This document shows, piece by piece, positions 50,392 through 59,213 of a stretch of DNA of 64,000 nt (position 1 is its first letter; each line of letters begins with the position of its first letter). The stretch lies in contig CAMCAZ010000004.1 of assembly GCA_945872795.1 (NCBI GenBank), positions 27,398 to 91,397 on the forward strand, read 5' to 3'. The notes beneath the pieces are model-generated. The model was not told where the DNA came from. It did no database searches and saw only the letters and a program-made list of their open reading frames with translations. The DNA is from Chryseobacterium gleum. GTDB taxonomy: Bacteria > Bacteroidota > Bacteroidia > Flavobacteriales_F > PHOS-HE28. The position numbers and the translations under genes were made by a program.

Positions 50392-51663
50392 ATGATGCGT
50401 TATCTCTTTCTGATCATAGCCCTGCTGCCCCTCGCCCTTTTCGGTCAGGAGGAATGTGATGTCACCACATCCACCACGCCCATCAGTTGTGCAGGGGAGG
50501 CGGATGGTTCCGCCACCGTGGAGACCCTTTCGGGTGGCCCCTTCGTCTATTCATGGGACGGCGGTGTTCCCGGCCCGGATGCCACCATCACCGATCTGCC
50601 GGCGGGCATCTACACCGTCATCGTCGCCGATCCCGTGACCATGTGCATCTCGGAGCTGGTGGTGATCCTGGAGGACCCCGGCATCATCGCCCTGGGCAAC
50701 CTCGTTTACTGCCCTTCCGATGCCCCCGTCCTCACGGGAACGCCCATCGGGGGTTATGAGCCGCTCTATTATGCGTGGTCCACCGGTGATACCACCAACA
50801 CGCTCGCCTTCCCCGTAGGCACCGAGGGCACATTCACCGTGAACTCCATCGATGCGGATGGTTGCGAAGCTGAGTTCGAGTTCGAGCTGATGGAGATGCC
50901 CAGCCCCACGGCGGTGATGGGGATCCCGGACACGGCCTGCCAGAACGTGCGGGTGCAGGTCCTCACCCTGGCCACCAACGGCGATTCGCTGGTGTGGCGG
51001 TGGGGCGTGGACGGATACAGCAACGCGTACAATGACCTCATCTCGTTCACGGAGAGCGGATACCAACCCATCAGCCTGCAGGCCTTCGACACGCTGGGCT
51101 GTGGCAGCCTGCCCACGCTGGACAGCATCTACATCGAAGCTCAGGTGCCCGCCATCTTCACCGCCACGCAGATCCCCTGCACCCCGGAGCTGGACATCCT
51201 GCTCGGCAGTGACACCGACTCCTGTGCCTTTTTCTTCGGTGATGAACTGGTGACGAACGATTGCAACGGCTACATCCGCTTCAACGCTCAACGCTACGAC
51301 TTCCACACCTTCACGCTCTACGCCACGCAGCCCAACGGATGCAACGACACCTTGGAGGTGACCGTTGACGTGCGTACGGAGCCCACGCTGTTCCTGGCCA
51401 ACGCCTTCTCCCCGGACGGTGACGGCATCAACGAACGCTGGCCCGACAGGGTGGATATCCCTGCACTGGGCTACGAAGTGGCGGTGTATGACCGCTGGGG
51501 CATCCTGGTGTGGAGCGCGACCGACCCCGCCGCCCAATGGGATGGCACCACTTCAGGTGGGCAGGTGCCGGTCGGCGTCTATGCCTACACCATGAAGCAC
51601 CGCGACCCCTGCGAACCCACCAACGAGGTGAGCAGCCGGGGGCACGTGACGGTGGTGCGCTGA
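50392..51663 (+). CDS. Gliding-motility-associated C-terminal domain protein (T9SS type B)
   Basis: A 423-residue secreted protein. The signal peptide is MMRYLFLIIALLPLALFGQ. Next comes a SprB-type repeat (about 22-85; TTSTTPISCAGEADGSATVE, PGPDATITDLPAGIYTVIV), two Ig-like/PKD-like regions (90-330) and the gliding-motility-associated C-terminal domain (about 338-423: NAFSPDGDGINERW, VAVYDRWGILVWSA, WDGTTSGGQVPVGVYAYTMK). That domain is a type B T9SS sorting signal. The protein should be a surface adhesin. Two adjacent ATGs, 50392 and 50395, are possible. No -7 motif is clear upstream. Confidence 0.88.
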   Translation: MMRYLFLIIALLPLALFGQEECDVTTSTTPISCAGEADGSATVETLSGGPFVYSWDGGVPGPDATITDLPAGIYTVIVADPVTMCISELVVILEDPGIIALGNLVYCPSDAPVLTGTPIGGYEPLYYAWSTGDTTNTLAFPVGTEGTFTVNSIDADGCEAEFEFELMEMPSPTAVMGIPDTACQNVRVQVLTLATNGDSLVWRWGVDGYSNAYNDLISFTESGYQPISLQAFDTLGCGSLPTLDSIYIEAQVPAIFTATQIPCTPELDILLGSDTDSCAFFFGDELVTNDCNGYIRFNAQRYDFHTFTLYATQPNGCNDTLEVTVDVRTEPTLFLANAFSPDGDGINERWPDRVDIPALGYEVAVYDRWGILVWSATDPAAQWDGTTSGGQVPVGVYAYTMKHRDPCEPTNEVSSRGHVTVVR

Positions 51664-51892
51664 GGGTGGTTCTACGGGCCGTCCCCGTCCCGTGCCAAGC
51701 CCGAGGTTGCTTTACACATCTCCACGGAGCGTGGCACGGCCCGGTCTGACAGGGTCACCATCCACGCTGCATTGCGGTTGACCCGCAAGGGTCATGGCAC
51801 GTACGTCAGTGGTGGTCTTCACGCCCCACCGCACGGCGATGCGCAGCCGGTAATGATCAACTCTGGTCCGATCAGCGCAGCCCTTCGTCGGG

Positions 51893-52993
51893 TCAAGGAC
51901 AGGGCGGACCCTGCGAGGTGATCCATTCCTCGATCATGGCCACGCCCTCCTCATCCACGATGCTGCGCCCGATCAACGGCATCCGCAAGGCCTCATCATC
52001 CGTGGTCAGCCGGAAGTGCAGGACGGAACGACCCAAATTGCCGCGGGCCACGATGTGTGAGAAGGGTGAAACGGGCTCCTCCGGCACCACGCACACGCCC
52101 AGGTTCACGGGGTCGTCCGTACGGTCGAAGCCGAGGCGGATGGCGCGGTAGGAGCAACTGCGACCTTCATCGTGGCAGTGCGCACAGTTGATGTCCAGAT
52201 AGGAACGGGCACGCAGGTCGATGTCCTGGGAGGGGTCCTTCCAATCCACCACGGTGGTGATGTTCTTCGGATACCCCGGCTCCAGGTAACCCTGCCGCAC
52301 CCACTGTTTCAGCTGGTTCTCACGGCCGCTCGCATACCACTTGTCCGAGTTCAGGTTCTGTGGTTCCGGCCCGATCGGGGTGTTCAACCCCGACTTGCGA
52401 TGACAGCTCTGGCACTCCACCAGGGAAGGGATCCGGTACTGGATGTTGCGGGTGATACCCTCCTCATCGATCCAACTCACGGGGACCGTGCTGCCGACCT
52501 GGTCCAGGAACGCCTCGGTCTGCGCACTGTTCCAGACGTAGTTGTAGATCTCCCATTGACCGGCCCGCTTGAACAGCATGCGCGTCTCGATCAGCCTGCG
52601 CTGGCCACCGGGCTGGGCGTTGTCATAGTAGAAGTTCTTCAGGAGCATCGCACCGTCCGGGAAGTTCAGCACGTCGTGGTCGCCGTTGTAGCTGGCACGC
52701 ACCCCGGGAGGCATCCACACGAAACGGGCCTTCTTTGCCTCATCGGTGAACAGCGCGCTGATGGGTTCGAAGGGCAGCACGCCCTCGGCAGGCTTCATCA
52801 GCGCCATCTTGCCCTGGAAGAAGCCGTAGGCGGACAGGGTGGGGTAGGGCACCTGTTCCAGGTCGAAGTCCACCTTGTTGGTGCCCAAGGCCCCGTTCGG
52901 CAGGGTCTCTTCCAAGGTTTCCTTCGAACAGGAGGCGAAGGACAGCACCACCAACAGGAGCAGGGCGATGACGGAGAACTGAAGTTTGCGCAT
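51893..52993 (-). CDS. Diheme c-type cytochrome lipoprotein (TIGR03806-like), copy 1
   Basis: A 366-residue lipoprotein; the signal peptide ends in lipobox FASC. The body matches the SO2930-type diheme family: YPTLSAYGFFQGKMALMKPA, ARFVWMPPGVRASYNGDHDV, TEAFLDQVG and two heme sites CQSCH (about 215) and CAHCH (about 286). It probably moves electrons at the outer membrane or cell surface. The paralogue at 55116 has exactly the same length. In minus-strand order it follows the FG-GAP protein at 53104, but a strong terminator lies between them, so it may need read-through. The ATG at 52993 gives the lipoprotein signal. Confidence 0.85.
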   Translation of the reverse strand: MRKLQFSVIALLLLVVLSFASCSKETLEETLPNGALGTNKVDFDLEQVPYPTLSAYGFFQGKMALMKPAEGVLPFEPISALFTDEAKKARFVWMPPGVRASYNGDHDVLNFPDGAMLLKNFYYDNAQPGGQRRLIETRMLFKRAGQWEIYNYVWNSAQTEAFLDQVGSTVPVSWIDEEGITRNIQYRIPSLVECQSCHRKSGLNTPIGPEPQNLNSDKWYASGRENQLKQWVRQGYLEPGYPKNITTVVDWKDPSQDIDLRARSYLDINCAHCHDEGRSCSYRAIRLGFDRTDDPVNLGVCVVPEEPVSPFSHIVARGNLGRSVLHFRLTTDDEALRMPLIGRSIVDEEGVAMIEEWITSQGPPCP

Positions 52994-53044
52994 GGGAGCT
53001 GAACTAGGAACGATCCAACAGTGCGTCAGGTTCCGGGGGACCAC

Positions 53045-53084
53045 AAAATAACAAAGGTCCCGGCCTTCCGACCGGGACCTTTGT
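53045..53084 (-). terminator. Rho-independent terminator after the copy-1 FG-GAP gene
   Basis: ACAAAGGTCCCGG (53051-53063), 8-base loop, perfect 13-bp complement (53072-53084). On the minus strand the stem is followed by TATTTTG, a T-rich tail. Confidence 0.8.
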
Positions 53085-53103
53085 CATGTTCACTGTGGTG
53101 ATC

Positions 53104-55086
53104 TTACTCCTTGGTGAAGGTCCGCTGCACGGGACCCTCCGCGGTGATGATCTGGAGCACGTAGGCGCCGGTGGGCAGTTCGCCGATGGCCAGACGCTCG
53201 GTGCTCAGCGAAGTGCGCAGGACCAGGCGGCCGGTGGCATCCAGGATGCGCACGGGCTGGTTCTGTGCCTTCAGGCCGTTCACGATCAGGTGGTCCTGGG
53301 CCGGCACGGGGAAGAGGCTCAGCTCCGCGCTTGCCACCTCGTTCACGCCGGTGGACAGACTTTCGGTGATGACCACCGTTCCGTTGATGTCCACGTTCTC
53401 CAGCACATCCACGATGCCCGAAGGCCAGGCCACGGTCACTGAGGTGACCTCCGTCTCCTCGCCCAGCCCGATGTGGGCGATCATGCTGCTCATGTAGCGG
53501 AAACCATCACCGCTGCGCACCTCGCGCGTGAAGGTCCCCGATGGGGTGACCACCGTGATGCGCGCGCCGATGCCGTTGCTGTTGCTGATCACACCCACCG
53601 TGGCGATCTTCAGCCAGTTGTTGTCGTTCCCGTTGTTCCTCTGGATGGTGCCGCCCGTGTACACGTCCAGGAATCCGTCGTTGTTCAGGTCGCCGATGGG
53701 GCCGTTGCCGGGCGATGATCCGTTCTGCACGAAGGTCATGTCGCCCATGTTCATCAACAGGCCGTTGCCGCCCAGGATGTCCAGGTAACCGTTGTTGTCA
53801 AAGTCATGGGTGGTCCACTCGATGCTCTGGCCCGTGAAGGTGTCGATGCCCGAACCGGCGGTGATGTTCGTGAAGGTTCCGTCGCCGTTGTTCTCCATCA
53901 GCTTGTGGTAGCCGCTGCTGCTGGCACCCACCAGCACATCCATGTCACCGTCGTTGTCGAAGTCGCCCCAGGCGCTGCTCCAGCTCTGGTGGCTGTCCGC
54001 AAAGCCCAGTTCGGGCGCCACGTTGGTGAAGGACCCGTCGCCGTTGTTGCGCATCAGCAGGTCCACTGGATCGCAACCGCACTTGGCCACGAACATGTCC
54101 ATGTCACCGTCGTTGTCGTAGTCCGTCCACAGCGAACCGTAGTTGCCGCAGGTCAGGCCCAACAGGCCCTGGTTGAAGGTGAGGTTGCCCTCCCCGTCAT
54201 TGAAGAAGGCCACGTTCGCATCCACATCGTGGCATACGAAAGCGTCCAGGTGACCATCGTTGTTGATGTCCACCATGTTGGTGCGCTGGCTGAAGATGTA
54301 GTTGGGGAAGGAGACCTCCGTGAAGCCCGTCCCGGTGCTGTTGGCGTACATGAAGGTGGAGCCCTGGCCACCGCCGTACATCAGATCGTTATACCCATTG
54401 CCATCGATGTCACCTGCTGCAATGCTCCAGGAGGCGGTGTGGTCGGCAGGACTGGTGATGATGTTCACGGACTGGAAGGTGCCGGCGGGCTGCTGGTATA
54501 GGATGTTCACATTGGAGGTGCTGCTGCCCACGATGTCATCCAACTGGTCGTTGTTCATGTCCACCACGCACATGCCACTGCCACTGACGGCCTGGCCTAC
54601 CCCGGTGAAGGTGATGATGCCCACCGGAGGCGGAGGGGGAGGTGGGGTGGTGACATAGGCCAGCTGGAAACTGAAACCTAGGCTGGTCCAACGGTTGTCG
54701 AAGGCCACCGTGTAGGTGACACCGGCCGTCACCGGGAAGCTGACGATCGAGGTCAGGTTCGGGCCACCGTCATCGTTGCCCGTCAGGCAGGTCAGCGCGC
54801 CGCAGGTGCCCGTGTAGATGTGCACGCGGGTGTCCACGAAGATGGTGCCGGCCACATCCGTATTGATCCTCACGGTGGTATCCTCGGTGGCCGTGTAGGT
54901 GTACCATTCCGAGGCGGTGGGGGTGCCGCCGCCCGAAGCGCAGATGGTGGGGATCACTTCCGTACCGTCCACTGCGCTCACCACATAGGTGCCAGGGACG
55001 ATCGGCAGGGCCGTGGGGCAGGTGTTCTGGGCCGCGGTGGGAAGGACCTGCACACAGGCCAGTCCGATGAGTATAGGTAGACGCAT
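53104..55086 (-). CDS. FG-GAP/ASPIC-UnbV repeat protein with T9SS type A sorting domain, copy 1
   Basis: A 660-residue secreted protein. A signal peptide (LACVQVLPTAAQ) is followed by a small jelly-roll or PPC-like domain (about 22-150, ending in a proline run), then FG-GAP/VCBS repeats (about 165-470) with many calcium-type loops (DMNNDQLDD, DIDGNGYND, DYDNDGDMD, DFDNNGYLD). An ASPIC/UnbV domain (about 480-575; NNWLKIATVGVISNSNGIGA, FRYMSSMIAHIGLGEE) and a type A T9SS domain (about 590-660; LSLFPVPAQDHLIV) complete it. The FG-GAP part forms a beta-propeller. The role is unknown; surface binding is likely. The start at 55086 gives the signal peptide. Confidence 0.87.
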   Translation of the reverse strand: MRLPILIGLACVQVLPTAAQNTCPTALPIVPGTYVVSAVDGTEVIPTICASGGGTPTASEWYTYTATEDTTVRINTDVAGTIFVDTRVHIYTGTCGALTCLTGNDDGGPNLTSIVSFPVTAGVTYTVAFDNRWTSLGFSFQLAYVTTPPPPPPPVGIITFTGVGQAVSGSGMCVVDMNNDQLDDIVGSSTSNVNILYQQPAGTFQSVNIITSPADHTASWSIAAGDIDGNGYNDLMYGGGQGSTFMYANSTGTGFTEVSFPNYIFSQRTNMVDINNDGHLDAFVCHDVDANVAFFNDGEGNLTFNQGLLGLTCGNYGSLWTDYDNDGDMDMFVAKCGCDPVDLLMRNNGDGSFTNVAPELGFADSHQSWSSAWGDFDNDGDMDVLVGASSSGYHKLMENNGDGTFTNITAGSGIDTFTGQSIEWTTHDFDNNGYLDILGGNGLLMNMGDMTFVQNGSSPGNGPIGDLNNDGFLDVYTGGTIQRNNGNDNNWLKIATVGVISNSNGIGARITVVTPSGTFTREVRSGDGFRYMSSMIAHIGLGEETEVTSVTVAWPSGIVDVLENVDINGTVVITESLSTGVNEVASAELSLFPVPAQDHLIVNGLKAQNQPVRILDATGRLVLRTSLSTERLAIGELPTGAYVLQIITAEGPVQRTFTKE

Positions 55087-55115
55087 GGGGTGTTCAGGTG
55101 GTTTGGGGCAATGGT

Positions 55116-56216
55116 TCAAGGACAGGTACCTGGAAGGCTCTCGATCCATTCGGTGATCAGTGCGACGCCTTCGTCATGGGCGATGGTGCGACCCAGCAGG
55201 GGCATACGCACCGTTTCGTCGGTGGAGCTCATCCGGAAGTGCATCATGCTCCGCGCCGGGTTGCCGCGCGCCACGATCTGCGTGTATTCCGGCGCCACCG
55301 GGTCATCGGGAGGCACACACACGCCCAGGTTCACCAGGTCGTCGCTCTCGTTGTAGGCAAAGCGCATGGGCCGGTAGTTGCAGTGCCGCAGGTCCGCATG
55401 GCAGTGTGCGCAGTTCATGTCCAGATAGGAGCGCACGCGCAGGTCCAAGGGTTCAGCCGTGTCGTCCCACCGCACCGTGGTCGCGATGTTCGCGGGGTAG
55501 CCCGCTTGCAGGTAGCCCACCTCCACCCATTTCTCCAACTGGTTCCGCACACCGTCGGAGAAGGCGTAGGGGCCGTTCAGGTTCTGCGGTTTCGGTCCGA
55601 TGGGGATGGGGTCGAAGCTCACCTTGTGGCAGGTCTGGCACTCGGCTGAGCTCGGGATGCGGTACTGGATGCTGCGCTGGGTCCCTTCCTCATCCACAAA
55701 GGTCACCGGCGTCATGCTGCCGTTCAGGTCCAGGAAAGCCTCCGTCTGCTCGTCGTTCCACACGTAGTCCGCGAAATACCAGCTGCCGCTGCGCTTGAAA
55801 AGCAGGCGCGTCTCGATCACCCGGCGAACATTGCCCGGTAGCACGTTCTCGTAGTAGAAGCTCTTGATCAGCACCGCCCCGTCCGGGAAGTTCAGGATAT
55901 CGTGGTCGCCGTTGTACGCGGCGGAAGCGCCCTCGGGCATCCACACGAAGCGCTTCTTTTTGGCGTAATCCGTGAACAGGGAAGTGATCGGCGCATAGGG
56001 CAGCACGCCCTCGTTCGGCACCTGATCGGCCATGGTGCCGGTGAAGAAGCGGTAGGTGGAGAGCACCGGGAAGGGGGCATCATCCGCGTTGAAGTTCACC
56101 CCATCCCCCGTGGGCGCAGTCACCGGGGGCACAACGGGTTCCTCCACCATGCTGTCCTTCTTGCAGGACATGAGCAGCGCGGTGGCCAACAAGAGCCAAG
56201 AGATCTGAGCGTTCAC
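55116..56216 (-). CDS. Diheme c-type cytochrome lipoprotein (TIGR03806-like), copy 2
   Basis: A 366-residue lipoprotein with signal MNAQISWLLLATALLMSC (lipobox LMSC). It is closely similar to copy 1 over its whole length: FPVLSTYRFFTGTMADQVPN, KRFVWMPEGASAAYNGDHDI, TEAFLDLNGSMTPV and heme sites CQTCH and CAHCH. The start is GTG at 56216; no ATG in frame precedes the signal peptide. It begins 131 bp after the copy-2 FG-GAP gene, past a terminator, and ends 29 bp before the copy-1 FG-GAP gene. Confidence 0.85.
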   Translation of the reverse strand: MNAQISWLLLATALLMSCKKDSMVEEPVVPPVTAPTGDGVNFNADDAPFPVLSTYRFFTGTMADQVPNEGVLPYAPITSLFTDYAKKKRFVWMPEGASAAYNGDHDILNFPDGAVLIKSFYYENVLPGNVRRVIETRLLFKRSGSWYFADYVWNDEQTEAFLDLNGSMTPVTFVDEEGTQRSIQYRIPSSAECQTCHKVSFDPIPIGPKPQNLNGPYAFSDGVRNQLEKWVEVGYLQAGYPANIATTVRWDDTAEPLDLRVRSYLDMNCAHCHADLRHCNYRPMRFAYNESDDLVNLGVCVPPDDPVAPEYTQIVARGNPARSMMHFRMSSTDETVRMPLLGRTIAHDEGVALITEWIESLPGTCP

Positions 56217-56296
56217 CTGCGAAATGGGCTTATGGCCCCTAATGTACGAGTGACGAAGGGTGGCCGCCCTCGGGTTGCCTGGCCATTCATGGAAAG

Positions 56297-56327
56297 CAAA
56301 GGGCCGGAGTGATCCTCCGGCCCTTTG
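56297..56327 (-). terminator. Rho-independent terminator after the copy-2 FG-GAP gene
   Basis: CAAAGGGCCGGAG (56297-56309), 5-base loop, perfect 13-bp complement (56315-56327), with CTTTCC following on the minus strand. Its position matches that of the terminator at 53045. Confidence 0.75.
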
Positions 56328-56347
56328 ATCAGATCGGTCGCGGAGTC

Positions 56348-58339
56348 TTAGTCCTTCACAAAAGGCTTGCGAACAGGTCCCGAAGGGCTCGTCACTTCCA
56401 GGAGGTACAGGCCGGGCGTCAGGCCGCTCACATTGAGGCGGTCGTTCTGCAGGGAGCCGGTGTGCACCTGCGTGCCGGAGGCATTGAACACCCGCACGAT
56501 GCTGTTGGCCAGGCCGCTGCCGCTCACCACCAAGTGGTCATTGGCAGGCACGGGATACAGCAGCAGGTCCATGGCGACCTGCTCGCGCACGTCGGTGCTC
56601 AGTTGCTCGACCATGGTGATGGAGGAGTTGATGTCCACATCGTTCCACACGTTCACGATGCCCGAAGGCCAGTTGATCTGCACCTGCAGGATCTCGCTGT
56701 CCTGCCCCAGACCGAAGTGGGCGAAGAGCGTGCTCATGTAGCGGAAGCCATCACCGCTGCGGATCTCGCGGATCTGCTGGCCCGAGGGGGTGGTGATGAT
56801 GATGCGCGCGCCGATGCCGTTGTTGTTGCTCACGGTGCCCACCGTGTTGATGCGCAACCAGTTGTTGTTGGTGCCGTCGTTGATGCGGGCCGTACCGCTG
56901 TTCATCACGTCCAGCGCCCCATCGTTGTTCAGGTCGCCCACGGCACCCACGTCGAAGCCCACCGGGTTCGGCGTGAAGGTCATGTCGCCGTTGTTGATGA
57001 GGATGGAACTGCCCCCGCCCATCACATCCAGCCAGCCATCGTTGTTGAAGTCATGCGTGATGTGCTCGATGCTGGTGCCGGTGAAGGTGTCCCAGCCGGA
57101 ACCCGCCGTGATATCGGTGAAGGTCGTGCCGTCGTTGCGCATCAGTTTGTGGCCCCCGGCCGCGAAGGAACTGGCGCCCACCAGGGCATCCATGTCGCCA
57201 TCGTTATCAAAGTCGCCCCAGGCGCTGCTCCAGGTCTGCATGGGGTCCGCCAGGTTGAACTGGGCGGCCACCTCGCTGAAGGTGCCGTCGCCATTGTTTC
57301 GGTGCAGTTGGTTGGTGCTCACCACGGGGTTGCCACCGCGGCACTTGGCGATGAACAGGTCCATGTCGCCGTCGTTGTCGAAGTCGGTCCAGATGGAACC
57401 GTAGTTGCCACCACCTTGGGTGTCACCCAGTCCGCCCTGGTTCCAGAGGAACTCCCCATTGCCGTCGTTCAGCAGGTACACGTTCGGGGCAACGTCATGG
57501 CAGACGAAGGCGTCCAGGTTGCCATCGTTATTCATGTCGACCATGTTGGTCCGCTGGCAGAAGACGTACTGCGCATAGGAGGAGTCAACGAACGCGGTAC
57601 CCCCTTCCTGGGCGAACATCAGGGTCACGCCCTGCCCACCACCGTATACCAGGTCATTGAGGCCGTTGCCGTCCAGGTCACCGGCGCAGAGGCTCCAGCT
57701 GGGGGTGTTGTAGGCACTGTCCGTGGCGATGTTCACGGTGTTGAAGCCGCCCGCCGCCAGTTGATAGTTGATGTTCACGTTGGTGCTGGTGACGGCCACC
57801 ACGTCATCCAGCCCGTCATTGTTCATGTCCACGATGGCGCGCATGCTGCCCGCCGTGGGGATGGCCAGGTTGGTGAAGCCCACCTCCTCCGCGAAGGGTG
57901 CCCCCTCGATCAGTTGGAAGGTGAAGCCATTGGCATCCCAGCGGTCATCGAAGGCGATGGTGTAGGTGACGCCGGCCTGCACGTTGAAATAGGCGTAGGA
58001 GAGGTAACCGCTGCCGGCATCATCGTCGCCGTCAAAACACACCAGGTTGCCGCAGGTTCCGGTGTACACGTGCACCCGGGTGTCGCGCCCGGTGTTCTCG
58101 GCCAGGTCGGTGGTCACCACCAGGCTGTAGTTGGCCGTGGGCGTGTAGGTGTACCATTCGCCGTTGGTGGCGGTGTTGCCACCGCTCGCACACACGGGTT
58201 GTGGGATCTGGGCGCCATCCACGGTGTCCACCACGAAGATGCCGGCCGTGATGGGGATGGCGGTGGCGCAATCGTTCTGGGCCAGGGCCGTAGAACTGAT
58301 CATAAGCGCAGTGAGCAAGGCAGCGTAGGCGTGTTTCAT
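56348..58339 (-). CDS. FG-GAP/ASPIC-UnbV repeat protein with T9SS type A sorting domain, copy 2
   Basis: A 663-residue secreted protein parallel to copy 1 in every domain: signal peptide (LMISSTALAQ), N-terminal jelly-roll (VFDTVDGAQ-like start VVDTVDGAQIPQPV), FG-GAP repeats with DMNNDGLDD, DLDGNGLND, DFDNDGDMD and DFNNDGWLD loops, and an ASPIC/UnbV domain (NNNWLRINTVGTVSNNNGIG, FRYMSTLFAHFGLGQD). It ends in a T9SS type A domain (LLLYPVPANDHLVV). It lacks the proline run of copy 1. A TATCTTCG box at 58408 probably drives it. It heads the four-gene duplicated block on the minus strand. Confidence 0.87.
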   Translation of the reverse strand: MKHAYAALLTALMISSTALAQNDCATAIPITAGIFVVDTVDGAQIPQPVCASGGNTATNGEWYTYTPTANYSLVVTTDLAENTGRDTRVHVYTGTCGNLVCFDGDDDAGSGYLSYAYFNVQAGVTYTIAFDDRWDANGFTFQLIEGAPFAEEVGFTNLAIPTAGSMRAIVDMNNDGLDDVVAVTSTNVNINYQLAAGGFNTVNIATDSAYNTPSWSLCAGDLDGNGLNDLVYGGGQGVTLMFAQEGGTAFVDSSYAQYVFCQRTNMVDMNNDGNLDAFVCHDVAPNVYLLNDGNGEFLWNQGGLGDTQGGGNYGSIWTDFDNDGDMDLFIAKCRGGNPVVSTNQLHRNNGDGTFSEVAAQFNLADPMQTWSSAWGDFDNDGDMDALVGASSFAAGGHKLMRNDGTTFTDITAGSGWDTFTGTSIEHITHDFNNDGWLDVMGGGSSILINNGDMTFTPNPVGFDVGAVGDLNNDGALDVMNSGTARINDGTNNNWLRINTVGTVSNNNGIGARIIITTPSGQQIREIRSGDGFRYMSTLFAHFGLGQDSEILQVQINWPSGIVNVWNDVDINSSITMVEQLSTDVREQVAMDLLLYPVPANDHLVVSGSGLANSIVRVFNASGTQVHTGSLQNDRLNVSGLTPGLYLLEVTSPSGPVRKPFVKD

Positions 58340-58407
58340 GGCACTGGACCAGATCTATGGGTGATGAGAAAGCAAGTGAAGCGCGCCTTGCAGAACGCGC
58401 TGTGGAG

Positions 58408-58415
58408 CGAAGATA
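58408..58415 (-). promoter_or_regulatory. Candidate -7 element (TATCTTCG) for the FG-GAP/cytochrome block
   Basis: TAnnTTCG variant on the minus strand, 68 bp before the ATG at 58339. Confidence 0.4.
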
Positions 58416-58491
58416 GAGGGAACCGGGGTCGGACCGGTGGAAGGTGCGCTCGTCGCGCACCGGCAGGGTCTCGTCTCCCCCGGACTGTTTG

Positions 58492-59193
58492 TCAGCGATC
58501 CATCACGAGCTTGAAGCCCACACCGTGCACGTTCACGATCTGCACGCTGGGGTCGGCCTTCAGGTATTTGCGCAGTCGGCTGATGAAGACATCCAGGCTG
58601 CGGCCCAGGAAGTAAGTGTCATCGCCCCACACCATGTTCAGCACCAGCTCGCGGGGCAGCACCTGGTCGCGATGCATGCACAGCAGGCGCAGCACTTCGG
58701 ACTCCTTGCGGGTCAACTTGCGCTCTTCGGTGGCGTGGCTCAGCATCAGGTTGCGGTGGTCGAAGGTGAACTCGCCTACCTCGAAGCGTTCGCGGTCGCG
58801 CGGGTCGTCCTCCCGGCCATGCGTGCGCCGCAGGATGGCCTCGATCCGTAGGATGAGCTCTTCGTGGCTGAAGGGCTTCGTGAGGTAGTCATCACCACCG
58901 GCCTTGAAACCTGCGATGCGGTCCTCCGTCTGGGTCTTGGCGGTGAGGAATACGATGGGGACCTCCCGGTTGATGAGGCGGATATCCTCCGCCAGGCTGA
59001 AGCCGTCCTTCTGGGGAAGCATCACGTCCAGCACGCAGAGGTCGTAGGGATGTTCGTTGAACTGCTTCAGGCCTTCCTTGCCATCGCGGCAGAGGTGCAC
59101 GTGGTAGCCCTTCCGCTTCAGTGCATCCTGCACCACGAAGCCCAGGTTCTGGTCGTCCTCTACCAACAGGATACTGGCTTTGATCTCGCTCAT
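58492..59193 (-). CDS. OmpR-family response regulator
   Basis: A 233-residue regulator. The receiver domain (about 6-120) has acidic pocket EDD (12-14), phospho-acceptor Asp56 (CVLDVMLPQKDG) and the switch residues of FLTAKTQ and DDYLTKPF. The DNA-binding winged helix (about 135-230) has LTRKESEVLRLLCMHRDQVL and the recognition part RSLDVFISRLRKYLK. Located 20 bp after the sensor kinase on the same strand, which is its likely partner. The pair resembles RprXY-type systems of Bacteroidota; the signal and targets are unknown. Confidence 0.93.
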   Translation of the reverse strand: MSEIKASILLVEDDQNLGFVVQDALKRKGYHVHLCRDGKEGLKQFNEHPYDLCVLDVMLPQKDGFSLAEDIRLINREVPIVFLTAKTQTEDRIAGFKAGGDDYLTKPFSHEELILRIEAILRRTHGREDDPRDRERFEVGEFTFDHRNLMLSHATEERKLTRKESEVLRLLCMHRDQVLPRELVLNMVWGDDTYFLGRSLDVFISRLRKYLKADPSVQIVNVHGVGFKLVMDR

Positions 59194-59213
59194 GGTGGTG
59201 ATGCTGCGCTGGT

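Noticed and set aside
51664..51892. A small gene or RNA in the 229-bp gap between two convergent surface genes
   Set aside because: No frame with a credible start and no convincing stem with T-run; left as plain spacer.
56309..58615. Open frame of about 768 codons on the plus strand
   Set aside because: It lies entirely opposite the FG-GAP gene at 56348. G+C-rich third positions keep antisense frames open. The translation is rich in His, Val and Gly with no family motif.
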